Source: Rutstroemia sp. NJR-2017a BVV2 (Eukaryota > Ascomycota > Leotiomycetes > Helotiales > Rutstroemiaceae). Taken from it: a stretch of DNA of 64,000 nt. Positions 23,873-35,780 of the stretch are shown here, in pieces. The position numbers and the translations under genes are program-made. The DNA lies in assembly GCA_002946415.1 (NCBI GenBank), contig NJPS01000004.1:749001-813000 (forward strand), given 5' to 3'. The notes beneath the pieces were generated by a model. The model was not told the origin of the DNA. It searched no databases and saw only the letters and a program-made list of their open reading frames with translations. How positions within the stretch are numbered: the stretch's first letter is position 1; every line of letters begins with the position of its first letter.

Positions 23873-23965
23873 CTCCTTCGGACAGGATTGAACTGTCAAC
23901 CTCTCGATTGCACTGCAATAAGCTTCATAACAGTCGAACGCGCTAGCCAATTGCGCCACGAAGGA
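23873..23965 (-). tRNA. tRNA-Asn (anticodon GUU) with an intron
   Basis: Cloverleaf readable on the minus strand: acceptor stem TCCTTCG/CGAAGGA, D stem GCGC/GCGC, anticodon stem TTCGA/TCGAG, T arm GACAG-TTCAATC-CTGTC, discriminator G. The anticodon loop starts CTGTTA, giving anticodon GTT, and is interrupted after position 37 by about 19 bases. The intron region contains the palindrome ATTGCA-g-TGCAAT spanning the 3' splice area. Internal A and B box sequences for RNA polymerase III are present in the D and T arms. Confidence 0.9.
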
Positions 23966-24418
23966 AATACTGAATGAGTGGACTTGGCTTTTATAGACGT
24001 TTATCAAGGATAGCACAAGCAGCATGCTGCCTTGTGTTTTAGAACTCAGTCGTTCTGAAATCAAACTTCGTTCATTCTGGACATAACAATAACAGGACAT
24101 GAAACAGTCATGTATGGCAAAACCAATCTAAACGTCCAAAACTGCTGGCCATGCGTTCCATACCCAATCCTTCCCAGTCACCCAAATCATAACACATACT
24201 GCCAACATACAAATTTTTCCTCCCCTTCCGTACTTAACCCAAACGCTTGGATTCATCTGCGTACAATCCGAAGTAATATGAAAGAAAGCAATGAAATAAA
24301 ACGGCTAATCAATACAATAAACTCACAATGTGCCCTTTCCAACCAACATCGAGCACGTAAAACGCTTCCACCACGCTCCTCCTCCTTTTCTGTAAAATCT
24401 CTCGATACGTTATTTTCA
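23966..24418. other. Intergenic, 3' side of the giant wall-protein gene
   Basis: Region between the tRNA-Asn gene and the stop codon of the giant gene. No gene seen; probably 3' UTR and tRNA flank. Confidence 0.5.
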
Positions 24419-27400
24419 TCAACTCGCGGTTACCAGAACCCTCCTCTTCTTCAACATCGTCAAAAGCGTCGTCGTAGGCACCGGTGGCGCTGCTGTAATA
24501 TCACACGACGACGTCCCATTTCCATCTCCACAAGGCGTGCTACAGCTGGCGCCAGAGAGAACTCCAGACTCTATAATCGTATTTCCACACGCGCACTTCA
24601 CTCCGCCTTGTACGGCAAAGTATGTATAACCCACGCAGAAAGCTTCGCACATGGTGCGAGTCATAGCAGGGGAGCTGAATGTTGGTCCATCCAGTGTACC
24701 GGTGTTGTTGGTGGAGCATCCAATGTAATCGAATGTGGCGGTAGCACTAGTTTTGGCGCTGGAAGAAGTGGGTGAGGATAAGATAAGGCTCGAAGAGACG
24801 GAGCTTGAGCTTGGTAGCTGGGAACTGGAAGATGAGGAAGCGAATTCGGAAGAAGTGAGTGCTTCTGATGAAGACGAAGACGTTGTTTCCGCTGACCCTG
24901 AAGAGGTAAGTGCTTCCAATAAAGACGAAGACGTCGTTCCCACTACACCCGATGAAATTGCGGCCTCTGAACTTGAAGATGACGACTCGAATGTGGAAAC
25001 CACCGGCTCGCTTGATGAAGCTGTGAAAGTCTCCGAGTTTGAGATAAACGTCGAAGAGACAGTTTCAAAAATGACAGTAGTACTTGAGCCTGTCTGCGCA
25101 GAGGAAGCCTCGGAACTGGAAGACGACGAAACAATATCGGTGCTTGACGACTGTGCAGAGATTTCGGCGCTTGGAGCTGTCGAAGCATAGTTTGTACTGG
25201 AAGCGGCCGTCGAGCTTTCGGGGCTAGAGAACGGTGTAGACACAGGCAATTCTGAAGTGAAGATAGAGCTTGTGCTTGTCTGTTCGGCTGAAATCTCCGC
25301 GGTGGAGGACGAATCAGGATTCGCCAAAGTCGAGCTAGCAAGGACAGAAGTCGATTCAGAGACGGTCGAAGATGAGGGAGTGGCGACTTCCGAGCTGGAA
25401 GACTCTGATGACACTTCAGAGATGCTAGTCGAAGTCGAGCTAACAATGTCTAGGCTAATTGATGGGGTAATTGATTCGAATACACTGCTTAATGTGACTA
25501 CCACGCTACTTGAAGCTTCGAAGCTAGCGGGTCCAGTTGATTCTATGCTTGATGTTGCTGGTGTAGGTCCAAAAGCGGTAGTCGAATCCGACTGCGATGA
25601 CTGCACGTTTGTGAACAGTAAGCTTGAGCTCGTAGAGAGAGAAGCGATTCCCGAGGTCGAAGGCTCGGAAGTTGGAATACCGCTAGAGGTTGATAATTCT
25701 GTCAACAGTGTCGGAGATTCGGAATTCGAGATAACCGAGCTCGCTTCGGAAGACAAATTGGCTGATTCTGAAGACGAAGTCGAAGTGAGAACTTGAGAAG
25801 CCGACTCGGAGCTAATAAGCTCTGAAACCGAGCTGCTTATTGCCACTGAATCTACGGCCGAAGATGTGGAAACTCCGAGGCTTGAGAGTAAGGGAGTGGA
25901 GATTAACTGAGTACTCGAGGCAGCTTCGGACGAGGTAACGTCGAGAATCGACGTTGGCGGAACAAATGCAAAGCTTGAGGACGATTCCAAGATCACTGTG
26001 AGAACAGTGGTGGTTGCAAGGCTTGTGATAGCTGATGTGCTTAAAATCTCTTCTACGGAGCTGGAAGAGAACGTGGTAGACGCAGCTGCCTGGGACGATT
26101 CGGTTATAGCAGCCGTCGTAGAACTTTCTTGAATAGTGGAAGATATCTCGGGGTCATTGGGGATGACTGAACTAGAGAAAATAGGTTCCGACCGTTCCGT
26201 AGGGAAGCTCGACGAAAGCAAAGACTCGGTGCCTGATATGGCTGGTGCAGTTATAGCTTGACTACTCGATATTTGAACGCTCGTGAACAATGATTCAGTG
26301 GACGTATCTTGTGAGCTCAAACTCAAAGTACTGGAAGGCTCCAAAGTCAATGAGGATGATTCCGAAATGACTTGAGTTAATGTAGGAACAGCGGACGAGG
26401 GGTTCTCATTTAAGGAACTACTGAATGGCTTCGAAGTCGATGAGGAGGGTTCCGAAGAAGTAGAAACAGTGGACGAGGGATTTTCATTCAAGAAACTACT
26501 CGATGCTTGGATCTCCATACTTGACGTCTGAACAGCAGTTGCAGGTGAAAAAATCTGGCTAGAGCCTTCAAAAGCGGATGAAGAAACCTCGCCTGGAGAT
26601 ATTGTTGACGCGGATGATTGCGCACTGGATACCTCGGAAGGCACTGACGACGGCACTTCGCTGGAGCTCCCAAGGGCAGATGATGAGATTTCGAGGATAA
26701 AACTTGCAGACACCGAAATTTGTGTACTGAATGGTTCCACGGTGGATGAAAGGGCTGAACTCTCAACAATGGACGAAGAGACATCAGCCGGGAGGTTGGT
26801 CGAGGTCAATAGTGTACTAGATAGTTGCGGTGCTGTCGATGACAGTAATTGGCTAGGACTTTCGACGATAGAAGTTGTTGGCTCAACAAGGGAAGTCGGT
26901 GTTGTTCTCGATTCTTCAGAGACCACAGAAGATGAAGAGAACGAAGCCGGTGGAGTGAAGGAAAAGCCTGGGCCTTCAGTAACAATCGATGGGGATATAA
27001 ACGCCGAAGTACCTGTAGGAACAATGGATGAACTGAGCACATCTGTGATGCCATTGAATGCCGACGTAGCTTCAGGTATTGTGAATGAGCTGAGCACAGA
27101 CGAAGAAGGTGTTTCGAAAGTACTGGATATTCTTTCAGACAAAACTTCTGACGATCTGACTTGAATGTCTGAGGTGCTCAGTGGCGCCGGCAAGCTCGTT
27201 GCGCCTTCAAATACACTTGAGGCAAGAATCTGAGATGGCTCGAACGACTGTATAGAAGTTATGGCTTCCTGTGATGAAGCTCTCGCAACACTAGTGGGGG
27301 ATCCACTCATCGAGCTAGATGTTTCTGGTGCGAACGTCGAAGGCGCCGCGGCTTCAAGGCTGAAGGAAAAGATTGTAGAACTACCGACTACACCGGAAGT

Positions 27401-30400
27401 CAGGCTAGTCAAATCGGCTAAAGTAGTCGAAACTGGAAGTTCTGGAATTGATGTGCTCTCAAGAACTGGCGAGTTGGAGGTCGAAGAGGTTGCAGCAGAT
27501 AGCGACAGACTCTCGAAGATGGCGGAAGAAGCTGGGGAAGAGAAGATACTTGATGGAGCTGCGCTTGATTGTGGCGGAGACAGCTCAGACGTAGACAGAG
27601 ATTCTGTGGTAGAAATCGTCTCTAAAGGAGCAAGAGAGGTCTGTTCTTGCTGCGAGCTCGTAGTGGAGAAGCTGACGATTCCATTGCCAGGAGGAATGCC
27701 ACTTGCTTCGGAACTGATGGCAGCTGCAGATGACAAAGTAGAGCTCTCGATGCTGGTGAAAGAATTACCCTCCACACTCGTTGAGATGAGCGAACTTGTA
27801 GAAAGACCAAAAGAGGACGTTGTAGGCAAGCCCTCAGAAAGAGCCTCTGATGCCAATAAAGACGATATCGGACTACCAGCCGAAGTGAGCGTAGAGCTCT
27901 CTGAATTAACTGTCTCCGACGAAAGAGCTGCGCTAGATAATGCAGATGGCTCAAAGGATAGCGCAGATGAACTGGCGGTTAAAGGAGCGGAGCTCAAGCT
28001 ATTAGTGAATGAAGCAGAGCCGCTGATGCTTTCAGATGCCACGAATGATGACGCAGATACTTCAGCCGACGTACTGGAAGCTGCGGCACTGATTAGAAGA
28101 CTTGATATCGGAGACTTTGTGCTTGAAGCGCCAGAGGAAGTTGGCTCCATGCTGAAGCTCAATGACAGTTCAATGCTTGCAGACACCGTTTCAGAAACCG
28201 TTACAGACATAGTAACAATAGAAGCAGAGCTGGCTCCTAAGAGCGTGCTTTCCGCTGCTGAGGTGCTTTCTGAGAAGCTTGGAGTAGCCTCAGCACTTGA
28301 GGCTGGGATCGAGAGAGTTCTAGATTCAATCGTAGATAATGGCGGGAAACCAGAAGATTGAACGCCGGCTGATGTGCTACTAAATGAAACAGATGAATCG
28401 AAAGCCGTGCTTAATCCAGAAGAGGAACTAATGATCGTCGCTGATGCTTCGTTTGAGATTGTTGATGATTCAACTAAGCTGGAAGTTACAGCAGCTGGCT
28501 CAGAGGAGAATGGAACCGAGAGGGTACTAGGTGATGGGACTGAGAGGATGTTAGATGGCTCTCCGGTGGATGTTGAAGCAGCATTCGAGAAGGCATTGGT
28601 CGTAGACACTGCAGTCAAGATTGTGCTACTTTCATTTCCAGAAGGACCAACAATCGCGATAGTGGAAGATTCTAAACTAAGACTATTGTCTGGTGAACTT
28701 GGCGGGGCAGAAGACACCGTCTCGAGGGAAGAAATACTAGCAGACGCGGATACCTCGTTTGAGACAACGCTGGACTCTGATACAGGAGCAGATGATAATG
28801 TATTTGATGTTACAGGAACTGTACCTGCGCCAATCTCCGAGGTTGGTTGAGCGGTTCCGCTGTTGGCAAGTGGTGAGGATAGCAGAGAAGACTCTGGTGC
28901 AAGACTGCTTGCGTTGCTAGTTTCTGCAGCTGTTTGGACTGACGTCTCGGAGAAACTACTCTGTGCCTGACTCGCGGATGTTGTGAGGAGAGAGGCTACG
29001 GTTGATCCTGGTTGGACAGAAGTTTCAATAACTCCAGATGTTAGAGATGACTGGAATATCTCGCTGAGCGTAGTAGACGGCAATGCCGAAGTAATCGTGT
29101 TGGTTAGCTCACTTTCGGTAAATGTCGACGAGGGCGGGCTGCCGCTGACCAATTCGGCTGATGAAGAAGCAGCAAGACTAAGGCTAGTATTCAAAACGAT
29201 AGTCTCAGAGGCGGAGGATTGGAAGCTACCAGTGGTAAATGAGGTACCCGATACCAGGTTGTTACCAGGTGGAATTCCACTGCCTTCAGTACCAGATTCT
29301 TCCGTAGACGAAGTTACCGGGCTAAGCGAGGATGAAAATGCTGTGAGGATACTTGATTCTTCAGGTACTTGTGAAGAAATCACTAGGGTGCTGAATGCTT
29401 CCGTCGAGAACGAAGCACCACTGCTTCCCAAGAAACTGGATGAGAGGCCTATAGCAACAGAGTTGACGCTTGACGACGATGGTTGTTCGAAGGAGCTGAC
29501 GATTGTCTCGGACGGCGACGCCTGGAAAGAGGTAACAGAAGCAGCCGAAGAAAGAGGAATAATGTCACTAGTTCTGATAGACGACGACAGCGAAGCGGAG
29601 ACTTCTGGTCCAGATGAGGTGGCCACAATTTCTGGGGTACTCGTTATTGAGGAGTCTATCGAGGATTGGGAACCTTCAATAGAGCTAGATGGTGCTTCCG
29701 GAAGAGTGCTGGTTGCTGGACCAACGATTACCTCAGAGCTGGCAGAGGAAGAAATGGCGCCAATACTCGAAACATCTGGCTGGGTCACAACGGACGATAT
29801 TCCAACGTCTGGAATAGATGTTGAAATTCCTTCTGAAACACTGAATACCGCTGACGATGACGGGTTAGGTGCGATCGAGATCGTACCAAGGTTGCTGCTG
29901 AAAGCTAACGTAGCGGAAGGCTCTGCTGCAGTGCCCTCAGCACTTGATATGATTGATGGGAGTGTGCTAGAGACGAAGGAATTTGTTGACGTTTCGATTG
30001 GCACTGATGCAGACGAGACACCATTGCTCTGTGACTCAACTGGGAGAGTAGATGACTGGCCTTCACTCGTTTTGGTTATATCACCAATACTTGTTTCGCT
30101 TGCTGTAATAGCAGTTACGAATGACGAAGCAGGTTGGTCGAAGGTAGTGCTTGGCGATGTCGAGGATACCTCAAGTGAGCTTATGGTTGGCTCGATGCTC
30201 AAGCTGGAAACTCCTGAAGGTTGGTTTGAAACCGTCTCAGGAATACTAGTCGATTCTTCTCCACCAGGTATTGAGCCACTATTTATGGGTTCGACTGTAG
30301 TGCTAATTTCTGCAGTAAAAGAGATGGTGGATTGCACGGACGGTGATACGCTGAAAGTAGATGTCACAGCATTCCGGACTAACTTATAGAGCACACCTGA

Positions 30401-33400
30401 AGTGAATCCAGCACGTCTTCTGAATCTCCTGGTTGGGCTGTCGCCTCCGCAAATCTGACTGGGATTACCAGTGCAAGGAGTGTTACAATTGCTGTCTGGT
30501 TGCACATTTTCAATGTTGTCGGAACAGAAACAACGGCCTGGCTGAATGAGAGCATAGGTATATGGGTCTCCGTTGTCAGCTGTTGAGCAAAATAAGTCAC
30601 AGTGGGTAGGTGTATCCGTTATCGCGGGATCAGTGCTGCTGATCGGTGCAATGAGTGGGAAGCCGGTGTTTCCAGGGTCCAAGAAACATCCTTGAACGTG
30701 GTAACTTCCATCACCTGCTGGTAACGTGACATCTGGTAATATACTTGGTTGGGAGAAATAAGTGGCTGATGAGCTGGAACTTGATGAGATTGGGGGTGAT
30801 ACGGCGAGCGACGGCTCAAGAGTACTTGCGACGAAAGTACTGAATGGCGCACCATCAGTAGCAAACTGTGACGAGATGAAGCTGTTACCGACCGTCGCAA
30901 GACTAGATAGACTTGCACCAGTCTCAGATGCGAGTGTACTTGGGCCAGCATTGGTGAATTCAGGCTGTGATACTTGGCCGGAGCTTAAGGGACTGAATGT
31001 TTCTGTCAAGACCGGAACCCCAGATGAGATGAGAGTTTCAGTTGGAATTGTAAAGTCGGAGGAGATGATTGGAATGCTTATCTCAGAAGCGGAGAGAACA
31101 ACGGTGAATTCGGATGGTGCAAGAGAACTTTCCAAAACCGAAGTTCCTGACGGAAGACCAGCCTGTGAACTCGTTTCAGCTCCAAAGGTTTGACTTGACA
31201 ATTCCGCAGAGGTGCTTGCCGCTCCGGACGTTTGGGAAGACACTTCAAAGATACTAGTTGAGGCTATTTCTATTAATTGCGAGGAGCTTGGTGTTGAACC
31301 AGCAGAATTCGTGTTCAAGGACGTTCCACTCCCTAAGTTATTAACAGGTGGAATTCCAGTACTTTCCGCGCCGGAACTGGCCGCTGCGTTTGTAGTTATG
31401 GTATCAACAAATGAGGCCGAGGGAGTGAAAGCTGAAACACCACTTGTTGGCTCGATGGAGAACTCGAAGCTCTGTGTTAAGAACGAGCTCTTGGTTGGAA
31501 GCACGCCCTCAGTTGACATCGGGCCCTCGGAACTAGATACGCTTATACCAACAGATGCGGTTGAAAACTGGGAATTAGACGTATCAAATGCGGATCCGCT
31601 CGAGGCTTCAGAGGCAGCAACGCTTTCTGAGACTGATGACTGATCCGCGGTTGTCGACAAAGAGGTAGAAAATACAAGTGATGTGCTAGGCAATGCTGCC
31701 GATGACAGAACTGTTGAAACACCAATGAAAGTTGGCGAGACCGATGCAGTAGATACCTCAGCATTTAAACTTGACAAAATCCCAATGGTCGATTGCGGAC
31801 CCTCCGACAAGATCAAGCTAGAGGGCGAGATAGTTGCTGATGTAGAGGGGGGCGCAGACAGTGGTTCAGCTGTTGATTGTTCAGTGAAAGATGGGAGAAT
31901 AATCCCCTCACTGGTAGAAGCTCCTTCGAATGATATTGTAGAAGATAAATCAGTAGAACTACCTTGTCCCAAAGCAAAGCTAGAAACGATGGGTGCTACT
32001 GAGCTCCCAATGACAGAGGTCTCGGCAATAAAGCTTATCGACAGAGACGGCTGCTCAATGAAAGTAGATACTATGAATGACGGTCCTACTGATGTAGCCA
32101 AAGGTAAGCTAGTGGTGCTTTCCAGTTCGAAAGTACTTGGAGTCCTAATTGAAGATGGAATTGTTGCTTCGACTGACGAGCTCTGTGCGAAAGCACTTGA
32201 AATACCGATTGAGGATGAAAGTGGTACTTCGATTACCGAGCTCTCTGTAGTTGAAGATTCTGGAAAGCCAATAGATGTGATTATTTCTACCCCAGACGAG
32301 GCCTCAAATGTGCTTGGCAATGTAACCGGTACTTCAGTCGACGTAATCTGCACGGAGGAGGATTGTGCCAGGGTCGAAATGAAGGCTGACGTGACTTCAG
32401 CAGAGAAAGACGATCTAACGGCAGTTGAGAATTCAGTAGGAAGCGTCGAGCCGGATACTAGATTGTTATTTGGCGGTATGCCTGTCTCGATAGATGAGCT
32501 TTCCTCTTGTGAACTTGAGGAAGTGGTGGTGAAGAAGGATGGTTGGGTCGTTTGGGGAGTTGATTGCTCAAGACTGGAAATTGTAGATGAAAAGAGGCTT
32601 CCGAAACTAGAGGTTGGAGCCATAGATGGATTCCCGGAGCTGGATTCGGTAGCTAGGGAGAGTGTTGAAAATAAGGAAGCTTCAGCACTGGATGGAGATG
32701 ACAATTGGACTTCTGACGGCTCAGCTGTAGAGATCGGGTTATGCGTAGATAATGCTGGCGTAAATGTTGGCAAGCCAGAGTTATCAAACGGCAGAGTGGA
32801 AGTAGTGAAAGTACTCGATGCAATGAACGAAGATAACGATAGAGAACTAGATATTAGTGGTGCTCCCGATGACGAAGCAAAGCTTTCAAAGGGAGAAGAA
32901 AATACAAGGGAAGATGAAGGTGCTGCTTCGGAAGGCGTGTTAGAAATAACCGACAAGCTGGTAGCTAGCAATTCGCTACTGGTAAAACTTTCAACAGTGG
33001 TACTCAGGGAAGAGGCGGAGTAAGGGGTAGTAAATGTCGTTGAAGTAGCGAGGCTTTCCAAGCCCGTCGGACTTATACTAAAAAAGGCGTCGCTGAAGGG
33101 AGGGCTGTGGTATCAGTCCCTGATGGGTTGTAGGGTAGCATGAGCAGTGTGATCGGTCTACACGCATCCGACGGTGCCAGGCGCAACCACAAAGTGCCCT
33201 CACACTCCATTATGACGCTTGCTGCGTTGTATGGCAGAGTCAAGCCGATAGAACAATCACCATTGACCGTGGCCACAACCGGTTCATAACCGAGCTGGCT
33301 GAATTTAGTTGCTGTAGTGAAGAAAACGGCTTCATTGCCAGCGTTATGCTGATCTTGGTTTGATGCCAACACCATTGGATTGCCGAAGAAGTCAATGATG

Positions 33401-35780
33401 TTGAAGGTAAGTTGATCATTTGGATTCAAATAGAAGATCAAACTCATGTCAGGATTGCTGGTGAAAGAAAGTGCATCATCACCAAGTGCCACAGGGTCAT
33501 AAAGATACTGTGCCGCCATTCCAGCCTCATGTATGAGAATCTTGAAATAGGGCGCCACGGTACAGCCAGTTACTGTAGTGAAGGACGATAGAGGTGCCGA
33601 TGCTGTAACTGCGGATGGAACTTGCGTCGACATAGCTGTCGTGGGGGTCTCTGTCGGCGCCAGAGCTGACGAACTCAATGGAGCAGACACTTCAACAGCA
33701 TACAAGTTGACAGTAACGCACGAGCTTCCTCGTGCCAGTTTCTTGGCAGGGGTCAAGACATTCAAGATACCGCCACATGATGCTAGAATGTTGGCACCAG
33801 ATGGAGGAACATCAAGGCCTAATCTGCACTGGCCATCGACAGTAGCCGCATAGGTCCGCATATCCAGCCCGATATGCTCTTCAGAATACAGCTGTACTGG
33901 TGTATTCCCCAGATTGCTGATTCTTACTGCTGCAGTGATAGGAACCGATAAGGTGCCAGTATCGTGGGTTGCCATGAATGTGCCACCACCGCCAATACTG
34001 AAATGGGCAGCTTGAAATTCAGAAGAAACAATCGGTAAAGTATCATAACCCCAAAGCGACTCAGAAGTACCATGATCGGGATAATTGAGCTGTGTCAAGT
34101 ATTGTATTGGCTTGCCCTCCTGTTCCACAACGACGCTGAAGAGAGCTGGTATAGTTGGGCAATTGAAGTTGTATGAGTTTGTGCTCGTGGGCGGCGCTAC
34201 CAATATTGTCGAAGGTGGAAGCTCCGGTGTGGAGCTTGTGACTTCAGGCGCAATATCTGTTGTACTTAGGGTGGTCCCCGAGACAGCGTTGTTAACGGGG
34301 GGTATCCCAGTTGACTCCGTCGGAAGTTCTGTTGTAGATGGAATTACTTCTTCGGTTGAGCTGGACAGTAGTGTAGAAGTTGGAGGCCCTTCAACCAAAG
34401 TGGTTGATTCTCCCGCAGCCTCAGTAGTAGAACTAATACGCTCTTCAGTCGAGCTAGGTACTATTTCGGTGGTTGCCGGCGGTTCTCCAATAGAGGTGCT
34501 CGGTTCAGATACCACTTCAGTAGTCACGGGGGGCTCTTCAATTGATGTGCTCTCGCTGGCTGGGGCTTGGGTAGATGTTGCCGGTTCCTCAGCTGTAGTG
34601 CTCGGCTCGGTGGGTCCTTGAGTTGAGGTTGCGGGCTCTCCAACCAAAGTGCTTGTTGCTGCTGGAAGTTCTGTCGACGTGGCAGGTTCGCCGATCAAAG
34701 TAGTTGACTCCACTGGAATTTCAGTCGTAGAAACCAAAGGCTCTTCGGTGGTCGAAGTTGACTGTCCAGAGACGGCATTATTTATTGGCGGAATACCAGT
34801 AGAAGAAGGGAGAGATTCCTCGGTAGACGTGATTGGAATTTCGGCGGAAGTAGTAGGCTCCTCAACGAGTGCTGTCGAGGTTCCCAAAACCACGGTCAAA
34901 GAAACTTCGGGCTCTGCAGTAGAAGAAGTGCTTGGAAACTCAGTGGACGTCGCAATTCCTCCGCTAGATATGACAACTTCTCCTGTGGATGTTGCGATTG
35001 GTTCCTGTGTAGAAGTAACCGGAACTTCAGTCGATGAGACCAAGAAGACATCACTAGTCGAGCTCTCCGCCGTGGTGCTCGCTCCCTGGATCTCAGTAGG
35101 AAATTCGCTCGATGAAGTGAGTTCCGTGGACATTGTTTCACCCGACACCGCGTTATTGATTGGCGGAATACCGCTCGAGGCCTCGGCGCTCGACTCAGTA
35201 GAATATGTGGTCGACGTTATTGGCGCCTCAGTGGTAGAAGGCACTTGCGAAGACAATGAGCTAGAACAACCGCCTTCGGTGACAGTTTCTGTAGCACCTG
35301 CGTTGGTTACCGTTTCTGTGACTCCCGAATCGGTCACCGTCTCGGTAATAACTGCTCCACCTGTCGGGCATTCGGATGAAGGTTCTGTGACTGTGGCCGT
35401 ACACTCAGAAATAGTTACATCACCACCAGCAGTCTGAACAATAGTAACCTGATTGGCCGGCTCAGTAACGGTAACGGTGGAAACTCCTAATGGAAAGTTA
35501 GAAATGATAAAACGAAATGGCAGCTCGTCTCACCTCCTGCAATTGTAGTTGGTTCGTATATGTCTTGGGTAACAGTAATATAATCAGTATGGATAACTTG
35601 TGGTCCGGTTGCAGTGATGATAGAATAGGTCGTCTCAGTAATAGTTGTATATTCTGGAACGACTGAAATTTTGAAACGAGTGACTTGTGAGTAGACGGTC
35701 TGCACCGATTGAGCGTTAATTGCTCCGATGCTGCAAGCTACCAATGGCAGCAGGCATCGCGAAAATGAAAGTGGACGCAT
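24419..35780 (-). CDS. Giant Ser/Thr-rich secreted WSC-domain protein in two frames joined at a -1 slippery site
   Basis: Exon 1 (35534-35780) encodes a signal peptide (MRPLSFSRCLLPLVACSIGA) and VTETxT repeats; intron 35487-35533. The frame then runs to TAA at 33073-33075 and carries two homologous, unrecognised globular domains (about residues 520-680 and 720-870) among Ser/Thr/Glu/Pro-rich linkers. A second frame, open from about 33112 to the stop at 24419 (about 2,886 residues after the junction), is almost entirely Ser/Thr-rich. It holds a WSC domain (YHVQGCFLDPG...CFCSDNI, about 30.4-30.7 kb) and a C-terminal Cys-rich, WSC-like domain (FDYIGCSTNNTG...MCEAFC). WSC domains bind glycans in wall sensors and enzymes. 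No membrane segment or GPI signal is seen at the C-terminus, so it is probably secreted and wall-associated. The frames are joined only by -1 slippage, an indel or a missed intron. The GIPPxNN motif in both supports one gene of about 3,770 residues. Confidence 0.7.
27673..35176 (-). repeat. Seven dispersed copies of a GIPPxNN(x)VSG protein motif
   Basis: The same short motif recurs through the Ser/Thr-rich protein. Three copies lie in the upstream frame (GIPPINNAVSGETMST, GIPPINNAVSGQSTST, GIPPVNNAVSGTTLST, near 35.16, 34.79 and 34.30 kb). Four lie in the downstream frame (GIPPNNNLVSGSTLPTE, GIPPVNNLGSGTSLNT, GIPPGNNLVSGTSFTT, GIPPGNGIVSFSTTSS, near 32.47, 31.35, 29.27 and 27.69 kb). Spacing is uneven, about 0.4-2.1 kb. 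Confidence 0.9.
33079..33085 (-). other. Candidate -1 ribosomal frameshift heptamer TTTTTTA
   Basis: In the upstream frame the bases read CCT TTT TTA GTA TAA, so T TTT TTA fits the X XXY YYZ rule in the correct phase. A one-base backward slip gives TTT TTT AGT ATA AGT, which runs straight into the 2,880-codon downstream frame. A small 6-bp hairpin (GGGCTT / AAGCCT, three-base loop) begins 13 bases past the heptamer, further than the usual 5-9 bases. Confidence 0.5.

Noticed and set aside
24735..33023. Long plus-strand open frames opposite the giant gene (up to 468 codons, Glu/Asp/Val-rich)
   Set aside because: They mirror the Ser/Thr-rich sense codons, lack starts or splice structure and have biased, repeat-like composition; best explained as antisense shadows.
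33073..33140. Intron with donor GTATAAGT at 33078 joining the two giant frames
   Set aside because: The donor is phase 0, but AGs near the start of the downstream frame leave a codon remainder, so the frames do not join. Phase-2 donors upstream (GTGTAG, GTCGGA) are weak, though not fully excluded.
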